DNA from: Collinsella aerofaciens
Lineage (GTDB): Bacteria > Actinomycetota > Coriobacteriia > Coriobacteriales > Coriobacteriaceae
Length of the DNA stretch: 39,717 bases
Reading direction: 5' to 3'
Assembly: GCF_015553355.1 (NCBI RefSeq)
Contig: NZ_JADNGN010000019.1
Location: forward strand, 1 to 39,717
Shown: in pieces, positions 24,046 through 31,993 of the stretch
Layout: each line of letters begins with the position of its first letter
Position numbering within the stretch: position 1 is the stretch's first letter
Position numbers and translations under genes: made by a program
Notes under the pieces: model-generated
Seen by the model: the letters and a program-made list of their open reading frames with translations, nothing else
Database searches by the model: none
What the model was told of the DNA's origin: nothing

Positions 24046-25056
24046 CTACTCGGCCGTTACGGTGATGTTTTCCCGGTGCTTGCGGATGACATCCCAGCTA
24101 AAGTGCTCCACCAACTGCTCGGCGGTACGCGGCGTGGTGTCCGGCGCGATGCCTGTTTGCCCGGCGAGCCAGCCCAGCAGTGCCTTGGGTGTGCCAAAGC
24201 GGGTGCGGAGTTCGCCCAGGTCCAGATCGCGGTCGCGCTTGGAAAGGCGGCGGCCGTCCGGCGACATGAGCAGCGGAATGTGCGCGTAGTGCGGCGTGGG
24301 AAGTCCCAGCAGATGCTGCAGGTAGATTTGGCGCGGCGTGGAGCCCAGCAGGTCGCATCCGCGCACGACCTCGGTGACGCCCATGGCGGCGTCATCGACC
24401 ACCACGGCTAGCTGATAGGCAAACACGCCGTCGCTGCGGCGCACCAAAAAGTCGCCGCATTCGGTGGCGAGCGCCTCGCATTGGGCACCATACGTGCGAT
24501 CCACAAATTCGATCACGTCGTCCGCGAGGTCGTCGACGGCGGGCACGCGCAGGCGCGTGGCCGGAGCGCGCAGGATGCTGCGGCGGGCAACCTCCTCGGC
24601 AGAAAGGCCTCGGCAGGCGCCGCGATAGATGGGCGTGCCGTCGCTGGCGTGCGGTGCGCTCGCGGCGTGGAGCTCGGCGCGCGTGCAAAAGCAGGGGTAG
24701 GTGAGGCCGGCGTCTTGCAGCTGGTGCAGGGCGTCCTCGTACAAGTCCAGGCGATCGTGTTGGTAGTAGGGGCCTTCGTCCCACTCAAGCCCCAGCCAGG
24801 CCAGGTCGTCAATCAGTTGAGCGGCAAGTTCCGGACGCTTGCAGCGATCGTCCAGGTCCTCGATGCGCAGTACGATGCGGCCGCCCTGGCTGCGGGCCGA
24901 AAGCCACGCGCACAGGCAACTGAACACGTTGCCCAAGTGCATGCGGCCCGAGGGCGACGGGGCAAAGCGGCCCACGACGGGCGCGGGGGCAGAGGCGGGC
25001 GGCATCGCTGGCGCGTCCGCGGCGGGCGCTGCTATGTTGCGTGTTTTGATATCCAT
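24046..25056 (-). CDS. gluQ: Glutamyl-Q tRNA(Asp) synthetase
   Basis: A 336-residue truncated glutamyl-tRNA synthetase paralogue that attaches glutamate to queuosine 34 of tRNA-Asp. The HIGH motif appears as MHLGN (residues 39-43), KMSKS as RRLSKRD, and the zinc site of GluQ-RS is visible as CFC...PIYRGAC. The anticodon-binding domain of GluRS is absent, as expected. An Ala/Pro-rich stretch of 25 residues precedes the catalytic fold. A TATACT box (complement of 25064-25069) ends seven bases before the ATG, so the mRNA may be leaderless. If not, a downstream start such as Met18 is possible. Confidence 0.9.
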   Translation of the reverse strand: MDIKTRNIAAPAADAPAMPPASAPAPVVGRFAPSPSGRMHLGNVFSCLCAWLSARSQGGRIVLRIEDLDDRCKRPELAAQLIDDLAWLGLEWDEGPYYQHDRLDLYEDALHQLQDAGLTYPCFCTRAELHAASAPHASDGTPIYRGACRGLSAEEVARRSILRAPATRLRVPAVDDLADDVIEFVDRTYGAQCEALATECGDFLVRRSDGVFAYQLAVVVDDAAMGVTEVVRGCDLLGSTPRQIYLQHLLGLPTPHYAHIPLLMSPDGRRLSKRDRDLDLGELRTRFGTPKALLGWLAGQTGIAPDTTPRTAEQLVEHFSWDVIRKHRENITVTAE

Positions 25057-25193
25057 GCGGACGAGTATAGCGCGGGGCGCGATGGGGAGGCGTCACTGTG
25101 GTCCGCAAGTTGTCGAGGCCCCGCATTGCGTATGGCGGCTCGCAGACTCGGCGCTTTGATTCCTGTCCATCAACTTGGCACCTTAGACGACAG

Positions 25194-25227
25194 AAACCCC
25201 GGCAGCTCTTCGCAACTGCCGGGGTTT
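25194..25227. terminator. Orphan terminator-like hairpin
   Basis: AAACCCCGGCAG (25194-25205) pairs with CTGCCGGGGTTT (25216-25227) around 10 nt. Neither neighbouring gene ends here: gluQ is transcribed away from it and DUF2207 starts 350 bp to the right. T-runs are short on both sides. Confidence 0.6.
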
Positions 25228-25404
25228 CCGCGGAAAAGGGGGACATGATCCTCGAGCGGACGGCAAAGGGGCAAACCGTTTCGCTCAACTGCTTTATGCC
25301 CCTCGGCTGGCGGCTCAATCAGCGTATGCCGCGCCCACACAAAGCCGCTACACCTGTGACGGAGCTGTGAAGTGGTATCTATCGTTGGCGCATGCCATGC
25401 CAAA

Positions 25405-25450
25405 GAGTGTCCCTAACGACTAGTCATTTAAGAACGTCCCCAATGACTAC
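25405..25450 (+). repeat. CTAGTCA-core repeat, upstream of DUF2207
   Basis: Left flank GAGTGTCCCTAACGACTAGT (25405-25424) and core CTAGTCATTTAAGAACGTCC to 25450. The core is 28/31 identical to the reverse complement of 27619-27649, while the left flank has the same direction as the downstream copy. Core ends are CTAGTCA / TGACTA inverted repeats. Confidence 0.75.
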
Positions 25451-25581
25451 CCAATGACTAGCTGCCGGCCGCGGGCGTGACTTTCATCCCGTTTGGCGCT
25501 CCGGTCGCCTAGATGTTCGTCATGCGTACCCGCAAACGTGGGACAATGGCGCTGTTGCTTTTACAGACAAAGGATGTGCCT

Positions 25582-27525
25582 ATGAACACCCTCGCCGCCA
25601 AAGTCAGCCGGCAGCGCCGCCTGTTTGCGCGATTCGCTTCCGTCTGCGCGCTCGTTGCGCTTGCGTTGTTGCTGCTGCCTGCCGCCGCGCACGCCGACGG
25701 CTACTCCATGACCCAAACCTATATCGGTGCCACGGTCGAGGCCGATGGCTCGCTGAGCGTTGTCGAGGGTCGCCAGTTTGATTTCGATGACGACATCAAC
25801 GGCGTGTTTTGGGAGATCAATACGGGTACCAACCAGCAGGGCGGCACGGCGGGCGTCGATGTGCTGAGTGTCGAGGAAGAGGACACCGCGTTTAACAAAG
25901 TCGATAGCGCGAACAAGGGCGATTCTGGCGTCTACACGGTCGAGCAGACCGGTGACGGCGTAAGGATTAAGGTGTTCAGCCCCCACGAGAGCGGCGACAG
26001 TGCAATCTACTACGTGAGTTATTCCATGACCGGTGCGGTCATGAACTGGGCCGATACCGCCGAGCTCTACTGGAAGTTCGTGGGTGACGGCTGGTCTGCG
26101 GATTCCGATGACGTCGAGATGGAAGTGCGCTTCGCAAATGCCGCTGCCGGGACGGCGGCCGTCAAGGGCGATAACTTCCGCGCATGGGGCCACGGCCCGC
26201 TGACGGGCGATGTATCGCTCGATGCGGACGAACCCATGGTCACCTATACCATTCCCTGCGTGCATCAGGGCGAATTCGCCGAGGCACGCATCGCCTTCCC
26301 TAGCGACTGGGTGCCGCAACTTGCCGCTTCGGGCGAAGAGCGCATGTCAACGATCCTGAGCGAAGAGAAGGAATGGGCCGACGAAGCTAACGCCCGCCGC
26401 GCTCACGCTCGCATGATTGCCAATGCACTTGCCGTGCTAAGTGTTGTTGCGGCGGTGGCCTTTACCGGCATAATCGTTATGCTCAAGCTGCGCAAGCGCA
26501 AGCCCAAGCCGTTTTTCCAGGACGAATATTTCCGCGATGTGCCTTCGGCCGACCATCCCGCCGTGCTTTCGGCCCTCATGAGCTGGAACGAGGTGCCCGA
26601 TCAGGCATATATCGCCACGCTCATGAAGCTCACTGACGACCGTGTGATCAAGCTGGAGCAGGCGACCGTGACCAAGGCCAAGAAGGGTCTGCTGGGGCGT
26701 GAAAAAGAAGAGCAGACGTATCGCGTGACGGTGAGCGATGCGGGCTGGAAGTCGGCCAAGGGCATTGACCACATGGTGCTCAAGGTCTTCTTTGCCGGTG
26801 CTAAGCCTGACGAGAACGGCGATCGCTCGCGCACGTTCGACGAGCTGCAGCACTACGTCAAGCAGCATGCTACACCCGTGGGCGACAAGCTCGAGGACTA
26901 TCAGAACACCGTTAAGGGCAAGCTGGCCGATAGCGAGTACGTTGCCTCGGACGGCATTGTCGCAATGGTGTTTGGCCTGGTCCTGGGCATTCTAATTGCC
27001 TTTATTCCTATTGGATCCATTTTCTTTACCGACGGCGCGCAGGCGAACATTATCGCCGCGGTTATCTCGGTGCCGATTGTGCTGGTGGGTATCGGCGTGG
27101 GCCTTACGTTCCGCCGCTTTACGCCGGAGGGCGCCGAGGTGGCGGCTCGCTGCAAGGCACTTAAGCATTGGCTCGAGGACTTCACTCGTCTAAAGGAAGC
27201 CGTCCCCGGCGATCTGGTGCTGTGGAACAAGCTGCTGGTGATGGGCGTGGCGCTGGGTGTTTCCAAGGAAGTGCTGCGTCAGCTTGCCGAGGCCGTGCCG
27301 CCCGAGGTGCGCGAGGCCGACGGCTTCTATGACAATTATCCCTGCTACTGGTGGTACTACCATCATTACGGTATCGAGTCTCCGCTCGATTCGTTCGATG
27401 ACGTGTATCACGAGAGCATCCGTGAGCTGGCGTCGAGCTCCGACAGCTCGGGCGGCGGCGGAGGCGGCGGCTTCTCTGGCGGCGGAGGCGGCGGCGTCGG
27501 CGGAGGCGGCGGCGGAACGTTCTAG
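25582..27525 (+). CDS. DUF2207 membrane protein with Gly-rich C-terminus
   Basis: A 647-residue predicted exported membrane protein. Residues 1-38 are a signal peptide (FASVCALVALALLLLPAAAHADG, cleaved near AHA-DG). The extracytoplasmic DUF2207 beta-rich domain spans about 39-270. A membrane helix at about 283-303 precedes a cytoplasmic region, then two more helices at about 455-515 (VAMVFGLVLGILIAFIPIGSIFF and IIAAVISVPIVLVGIGVGL). The last 30 residues are GGGGGGGFSGGGGGG-like, a low-complexity tail typical of this family. Function is unknown. ATG 25582 follows AAAGGA. Related repeats flank the gene on both sides. Confidence 0.85.
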   Translation: MNTLAAKVSRQRRLFARFASVCALVALALLLLPAAAHADGYSMTQTYIGATVEADGSLSVVEGRQFDFDDDINGVFWEINTGTNQQGGTAGVDVLSVEEEDTAFNKVDSANKGDSGVYTVEQTGDGVRIKVFSPHESGDSAIYYVSYSMTGAVMNWADTAELYWKFVGDGWSADSDDVEMEVRFANAAAGTAAVKGDNFRAWGHGPLTGDVSLDADEPMVTYTIPCVHQGEFAEARIAFPSDWVPQLAASGEERMSTILSEEKEWADEANARRAHARMIANALAVLSVVAAVAFTGIIVMLKLRKRKPKPFFQDEYFRDVPSADHPAVLSALMSWNEVPDQAYIATLMKLTDDRVIKLEQATVTKAKKGLLGREKEEQTYRVTVSDAGWKSAKGIDHMVLKVFFAGAKPDENGDRSRTFDELQHYVKQHATPVGDKLEDYQNTVKGKLADSEYVASDGIVAMVFGLVLGILIAFIPIGSIFFTDGAQANIIAAVISVPIVLVGIGVGLTFRRFTPEGAEVAARCKALKHWLEDFTRLKEAVPGDLVLWNKLLVMGVALGVSKEVLRQLAEAVPPEVREADGFYDNYPCYWWYYHHYGIESPLDSFDDVYHESIRELASSSDSSGGGGGGGFSGGGGGGVGGGGGGTF

Positions 27526-27542
27526 CGAGTTCTGATTTTTTT

Positions 27543-27587
27543 GGATGGATCTTCTCCGGCGATTGCCGACGGATCCATCCCATTTTT
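27543..27587 (+). terminator. Rho-independent terminator after DUF2207
   Basis: GGATGGATC (27543-27551) pairs with GATCCATCC (27572-27580), with a smaller CGGC/GCCG pairing inside, followed by CATTTTTAT. Confidence 0.85.
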
Positions 27588-27603
27588 ATGCGCTACCTAC
27601 GAA

Positions 27604-27649
27604 GACTGTCCCAAACGACTAGTCACTGGGGACGTTCCTAAATGACTAG
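27604..27649 (+). repeat. CTAGTCA-core repeat, downstream of DUF2207
   Basis: Left flank GACTGTCCCAAACGACTAGT (27604-27623) and core CTAGTCACTGGGGACGTTCC to 27649, ending TGACTAG. The core is a 31-bp unit with terminal inverted repeats (CTAGTCA/TGACTAG), inverted relative to the copy at 25405-25450. Confidence 0.78.
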
Positions 27650-27664
27650 GTATGGCTGCCGGGT

Positions 27665-28306
27665 TTAGGCTGTTAGGTCGAGTTCGTAGAGGAAGCTTTC
27701 GCGCGGCATGTCGTGACGGCGCTCTTCGCGGTTGGCGCGGTGCGTGGCCGTGCGCTTAAAGCCGTGCAGCTCGTAGAACTTCCACGAGCAGTTGGAGTCG
27801 GTGTACAGGTGCGCCCTCGTCGCTCCAAGCGAGGACAGGTGCGAGACCGCGGCATCGAGCAGAACCGTGCCAACGCCCAGGCCATGGACATCGCGATCCA
27901 CGGCAAGCAGCGTGACCTCGTTGTCGTGCGGCAACGGGCTGCTCTCGAGCAGGCGGTTGTTGGTTCGGATGGTTGCGCGCACAAACGAGAGATACTCGGC
28001 GCACGCATCGGGCTCTAGCTCACGCATCTGCGATAGCAGCGCGCGTTCGGTATCCATCCAATGCTCGTTGATAGTGGCGCCGGAGCTCTGTCCCGCACGC
28101 GCGAGCGAAATGCCACGCGCCTGACCGTCGATTACGGCAACCTGTGAAAACGTCGACGACGAAAGGCAATAGGCGAGGTCGCACGCGGCCTCAAGGCGGT
28201 TGTACTCATCGTTATCCGAATTGTTATGCCAAAGCTGCTGCAGAATCAGCGCGATGGCGTCGAAGTCTTCGGTATCAAACGGTCGGTAGAGAACCCGCGA
28301 GACCAT
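27665..28306 (-). CDS. GNAT-family N-acetyltransferase
   Basis: A 213-residue acetyltransferase. Acetyl-CoA motif A is LLAVDRDVHGLGVGTVLLDAA (R/Q-x-x-G-x-G/A type), followed by the usual HLSSLGATRAHLYT and FYELHGFKRTATHR (motif B). The N-terminal half is divergent and carries YRPFDTEDFDAIALIL. Substrate is unknown: amino-acid, protein or drug acetylation are all possible. ATG 28306 is followed by a typical first strand. The 265 bp between it and purH hold the divergent promoters; I cannot place them with confidence. Confidence 0.85.
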   Translation of the reverse strand: MVSRVLYRPFDTEDFDAIALILQQLWHNNSDNDEYNRLEAACDLAYCLSSSTFSQVAVIDGQARGISLARAGQSSGATINEHWMDTERALLSQMRELEPDACAEYLSFVRATIRTNNRLLESSPLPHDNEVTLLAVDRDVHGLGVGTVLLDAAVSHLSSLGATRAHLYTDSNCSWKFYELHGFKRTATHRANREERRHDMPRESFLYELDLTA

Positions 28307-28571
28307 GGCGCCTCTTTCTTTTGCGGATGCATATCGAGCACAGTTCTACCACGCCATTGGCATCAAATTATGGTGCCCCTGTGTTCCATGAACTCACCGT
28401 GCCCATCCCCTCCGCGCGCAAACTTTTTCTGCACATGCGCCCGTTGCGGGGTGCATCGATGCGCTCGATGCGCTACATTGAATCAGTATTTTCAATGCCG
28501 CTGCGCGAGCGCTGCAGATCGACGTATCACCGACTCACAGAGCACGGCGGCGTACCAGACAGGAGGACTGC

Positions 28572-30179
28572 ATGGGATCTGATGTGAAGATCGCACGCGC
28601 GTTGATCTCGGTTACCGATAAAACGGGTGTCGTCGATTTCGCACGGACGCTGGTCGATGACTTTGGCGTCGAGATCATCTCTACGGGCGGCACGGCTCGT
28701 GCCATCGAGGACGCGGGCGTTCCCGTAACCCCCATCGAGGAGTTCACGGGCTATCCCGAGATGATGGACGGCCGCGTTAAGACCCTGCACCCCAAGGTTC
28801 ACGGCGCGCTGCTGGCCCGCCGCGATTCCGAGCAGCACATGCAGGAGGCCGCTCAGCACGGCATTAAGCTGATCGACTTGGTCGTCGTCAACCTGTACGA
28901 GTTCGAGAAGACCGTCGCCAACCCCGAGGTCACCTTTGCGGACGCCATCGAGCACATCGACATTGGCGGTCCCTCCATGCTGCGCTCCGCCGCTAAGAAC
29001 GCTGCGAGCGTTACCGTCATCTCTGACCCGGCCGACTACGACGCTGTCCTTGCCGAGATGCGCGAGACCGGCGGCTGCACCACGCTTGCCACCCGTCGTC
29101 GCCTGCAGGTGAAGGTCTACCAGACTACCGCCGCCTACGATACGGCTATCTCCCGTTGGCTTGCCGCCCAGGCAAGCGACGTGGCGGACACCTCTGCCAA
29201 GCTCGAGATTTCGCTGGAAAAGGTCGACGACCTGCGCTATGGCGAGAACCCACAGCAGAAGGCCACGGTCTATCGTTTTGCCGAGGGCTGCGAGAACACC
29301 GCGAGCTCGCAGTTCCCGCTCGTGGGCTCCGAGCAGATCCAGGGCAAGCCGCTCAGCTACAACAACTATCTGGATGCCGACGCCGCTTGGAACCTGGTCC
29401 GCGAGTTCGACGAGCCGGCCTGCGTGATCCTCAAGCATCAGAACCCCTGCGGTTCCGCCGTTGCCGAGGACATCACGGCCGCCTACGACCGCGCTTTCGC
29501 CTGCGATCCCAAGAGCGCCTTCGGCGGCATCATCGCCTGCAACCGCGAGGTTCCCTTTGAGCTGGTTGAGCACTTCGCCGACCAGAACAAGCAGTTCGTC
29601 GAGGTCATCATCGCCCCGAGCTACACCGATGAGGCGCTCGAGCGCATGGCCAAGCGCCCCAACCTGCGCGTGCTGGCTACCGGCGGCGTGGACCACGGTG
29701 CCCAAGTGGAGCTGCGCTCCATCGACGGCGGCATGCTGGTGCAGGAAGTCGACCACGTGACCGAGGACCCCGCGACCTTTACGTTCCCCACCGACCGCAA
29801 GCCCACCGACGCCGAGATGGCCGAGCTCGAGTTTGCCTGGAAGGTCTGCAAGGGCGTTAAGTCCAACGCCATCCTGGTCTCCAAGGGTAAGGCCGGCATT
29901 GGCATGGGCCCGGGTCAGCCCAACCGCGTGGATTCCGCGTTGCTGGCCTGCGAGCGTGCTGAGGACTTCTGCGAGCGCGAGGGCGTGGAGAAGGGCGGCT
30001 TTGCCTGCGCAAGCGACGCGTTCTTCCCGTTCCGCGACAACGTTGACGTGCTTGCCGCGCACGGCGTGACCTGCATCATCCAGCCCGGTGGCTCCAAGCG
30101 TGACGACGAGAGCATCCAGGCCTGCAACGAGCATGGCATTGCGATGGTCTTCACAGGTGCCAGGCATTTTAGGCACTAG
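28572..30179 (+). CDS. purH: Bifunctional AICAR transformylase / IMP cyclohydrolase
   Basis: A 535-residue enzyme of the last two purine steps: AICAR to FAICAR (10-formyl-THF) and then IMP. The N-terminal MGS-like IMP cyclohydrolase domain has [31 protein letters not shown] and [14 protein letters not shown]-like strands (about 1-200). The transformylase domain has the catalytic KHQNPCGSA near 287 and [14 protein letters not shown] precedes ATG 28572. AICAR also comes from HisF/HisH, so this gene links to the his operon 19 kb away. A palindromic element of the same type as the one after hisF follows one base after the stop. Confidence 0.96.
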   Translation: MGSDVKIARALISVTDKTGVVDFARTLVDDFGVEIISTGGTARAIEDAGVPVTPIEEFTGYPEMMDGRVKTLHPKVHGALLARRDSEQHMQEAAQHGIKLIDLVVVNLYEFEKTVANPEVTFADAIEHIDIGGPSMLRSAAKNAASVTVISDPADYDAVLAEMRETGGCTTLATRRRLQVKVYQTTAAYDTAISRWLAAQASDVADTSAKLEISLEKVDDLRYGENPQQKATVYRFAEGCENTASSQFPLVGSEQIQGKPLSYNNYLDADAAWNLVREFDEPACVILKHQNPCGSAVAEDITAAYDRAFACDPKSAFGGIIACNREVPFELVEHFADQNKQFVEVIIAPSYTDEALERMAKRPNLRVLATGGVDHGAQVELRSIDGGMLVQEVDHVTEDPATFTFPTDRKPTDAEMAELEFAWKVCKGVKSNAILVSKGKAGIGMGPGQPNRVDSALLACERAEDFCEREGVEKGGFACASDAFFPFRDNVDVLAAHGVTCIIQPGGSKRDDESIQACNEHGIAMVFTGARHFRH

Positions 30180-30180
30180 A

Positions 30181-30280
30181 GGCTTTCCCAAGCACCCGAC
30201 CTTGCCCCTCAAACCGTTGCTTGCGTACATTTAGTACGCGGCGCTCCTCTTTCGGGCAATCTCGGGCACTTGGAAAACCC
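30181..30280. repeat. Palindromic intergenic element, copy B (after purH)
   Basis: Pairing from outside in: GG/CC, TTT/AAA, CCAAG (30188-30192)/CTTGG (30269-30273), CA/CA internal loop, CCCGA (30195-30199)/TCGGG (30262-30266), CC/TC mismatch, TTGCCC (30202-30207)/GGGCAA (30254-30259), apex GCGTAC (30223-30228)/GTACGC (30234-30239) with loop ATTTA. Relative to copy A, stem pairs change on both strands (TTG/CAA to TTT/AAA, CCAGG/CCTGG to CCAAG/CTTGG, TTCCG/CGGAA to TTGCCC/GGGCAA) while unpaired positions are kept. No gene is coded here. Confidence 0.87.
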
Positions 30281-30349
30281 TTAATGGGATGTTTCTCTAT
30301 CCCATTAAACTGTTCGGTCGCCTGACCATATCGTCAAAATAATCTCTGC

Positions 30350-30385
30350 AAAAGACGGCTGCTCCGTTTGGAGGGCCGTCTTTTT
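30350..30385 (+). terminator. Terminator between purH and the next gene
   Basis: AAAAGACGGC (30350-30359) pairs with GCCGTCTTTT (30375-30384), with a T run at 30381-30385. A TATAAG follows at 30388-30393 and might be the -10 box of the next gene. Confidence 0.8.
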
Positions 30386-30425
30386 GGTATAAGAGGACGG
30401 AATGACTAACACGAAAGGTATGACC

Positions 30426-31133
30426 ATGCCCCAGATTGATGATGCCGAGCTGTTTGGCAATGCCGAGGATCAGCGTGCGTACGAGGACTTTTGCGCCAAT
30501 CAGGAGGCGGTCGAGAAGTTCACGCTCGACAAGCCCGCGCTTGTCTGCCGTTGGCGCATGTCCAATAAAAAGGTGCCCATGCTCAACCGCCACATCCGTG
30601 CACTGTCCGAGCGTCTGGTGCAGGGCGAGCCGCTTACCCATAACATGCTCAGCTGGGCCAAGCAGCACGTTGAGTGGTCACTAGCCGAGGGCGATTACAC
30701 CGCACACGACGGTGTGCTCATGCTGGTGATCGACATCAACGGCAACGCCGCCATGACAGTGGGGGAGTACGAGCCGCTCGCCGATACGTCGGCCAAGGCG
30801 CTGCGTGCCCGCTCCGCCGAGGCCCGCTCCGAAGCCGACGAGACCGGCGTGGCGCCCGAGCTGCTCGCCGCCGTCAACAACGGCGAGCTCGCCTTTGTGG
30901 CGCCGGCGGACGAGTGCCTGTGCGGCACGGCGACGCTCATCGAGCAGCTGGCCCAGACCAAGGGCATCCCGGTCACGCGCGTAGATATTCCCGCGCAGCT
31001 TAAGGGCGCGCTGTTCCTGGTGAGCGACGAGCACGGCGTGGTCCCCGCAACCGAGACGGACGCCGCCGAGGCCGACGCCGCCACGGTCGCCTTCTTCGCC
31101 GATGGCTACGAAAAGCTCCGTGCCCGCCGCTAA
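30426..31133 (+). CDS. Uncharacterised protein
   Basis: A 235-residue protein I do not recognise. It is soluble, acidic and helix-rich in the first half (EDQRAYEDFCANQEAVEKF, WRMSNKKVPMLNRHIRAL), with beta-like segments later (VLMLVIDINGNAAMTV, ELAFVAPADECLCGTATL). The C-terminal part is Ala/Glu-rich. The start is uncertain: ATG 30426 has GAAAGG eight bases upstream, whereas ATG 30402 has GAGG in front and would add eight residues. It lies alone between a terminator and a two-component system. Confidence 0.7.
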   Translation: MPQIDDAELFGNAEDQRAYEDFCANQEAVEKFTLDKPALVCRWRMSNKKVPMLNRHIRALSERLVQGEPLTHNMLSWAKQHVEWSLAEGDYTAHDGVLMLVIDINGNAAMTVGEYEPLADTSAKALRARSAEARSEADETGVAPELLAAVNNGELAFVAPADECLCGTATLIEQLAQTKGIPVTRVDIPAQLKGALFLVSDEHGVVPATETDAAEADAATVAFFADGYEKLRARR

Positions 31134-31312
31134 ATGATTATTCTGGGACGGGGATTAAAGAATCATTTTGGTTCCCGCCACCGCTGCGAGTGCGAGGCGG
31201 ACAAAACGCCCCCGCTCGCGAACAGTTCTGTCACCTTGGCGACGTGCGTGGCGCGCACCTGCAGTTTCGCAGCCATAATGGTGGCAAGACAACCAAGAGG
31301 GGAGCGGAATCC

Positions 31313-31984
31313 ATGGCGCTAATCTATATCGTTGAGGACGACGAGCCCATTCGTCGTGAGCTTGTCGACATCCTTGCCCGCGCCGGGTTTGAAATCGAGG
31401 CCTGCGAATCGTTCGAGCATGTCTCGCGCGATATTCTCGCCGCCGCGCCCGATCTGGTGCTGCTCGACCTCACGCTTCCCGTCAAGGACGGCCAGCATAT
31501 CTGCCACGAGGTTCGCCGCGAATCCGAGGTCCCCATCATCGTCCTCACCTCGCGCACGACCGAGATCGACGAGGTCATGGCCATGACGCTCGGCGCGGAC
31601 GACTTTGTTCCCAAGCCCTATAGCGCGCGCGTGCTCGTGGCGCGCATCAACGCACTGCTGCGTCGCACCGCGGCGTCAGGCGAGCGCAGCACGCTCGTCC
31701 ACAAGGGGCTGGAGCTCGACCTCGCCTGCTCTATGGTCACCAACACGGCGACCGGCGACAGCACCGAGCTCACCAAAAATGAGCTGCGCATTCTCTCGCT
31801 GCTCCTGAGCCGCGCGGGCAAGATCGTTTCGCGTTCGGCCATCATGCAGGACCTGTGGGACTCCGACGCCTTCGTGGACGACAATACGCTCACCGTTAAC
31901 ATCAACCGCCTGCGCACCACGCTCGAAAAAATCGGCATCAAGGGGTATTTGACCACGCACCGCGGCCAGGGCTATTCGGTCTAG
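31313..31984 (+). CDS. OmpR-family response regulator, BceR-like
   Basis: A 223-residue regulator. The receiver has EDDEP (8-12), phospho-acceptor Asp52 in LLDLTLP and Lys101 in FVPKPYSA. The winged-helix domain has ELTKNELRILSLLLSRAGKIVSR, a good recognition-helix region, and ends THRGQGYSV. GAGGGGAG precedes ATG 31313. The kinase gene starts nine bases after its stop. The kinase type (below) suggests the BceR group, which controls cell-envelope and antimicrobial-peptide responses; that is inference. Confidence 0.9.
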   Translation: MALIYIVEDDEPIRRELVDILARAGFEIEACESFEHVSRDILAAAPDLVLLDLTLPVKDGQHICHEVRRESEVPIIVLTSRTTEIDEVMAMTLGADDFVPKPYSARVLVARINALLRRTAASGERSTLVHKGLELDLACSMVTNTATGDSTELTKNELRILSLLLSRAGKIVSRSAIMQDLWDSDAFVDDNTLTVNINRLRTTLEKIGIKGYLTTHRGQGYSV

Positions 31985-31993
31985 GGGCCGGCT

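Larger units (their letters stand above)
25057..25581. other. 525-bp intergenic region, possible small non-coding transcript
   Basis: No convincing protein gene. It contains a strong 12-bp hairpin (25194-25227), a second one (GGGGCA 25268-25273 with TGCCCC 25297-25302), and a minus-strand promoter-like pair, TTGGCA (complement of 25398-25403) and TAGATA (complement of 25376-25381), spaced 16 bp. Together they could bracket a transcript of about 175 nt running leftwards. The right part holds the CTAGTCA repeat (25405-25450) and the DUF2207 upstream region. Confidence 0.4.

Noticed and set aside
25170-25403. A 77-codon protein gene on the minus strand
   Set aside because: It runs through a strong perfect hairpin, lacks a ribosome-binding site, and its sequence shows no recognisable fold; kept only as an alternative to a non-coding RNA.
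28307-28571. A purine riboswitch or PurR site in front of purH
   Set aside because: I could not find the conserved purine-riboswitch core or a convincing PurBox in this interval.
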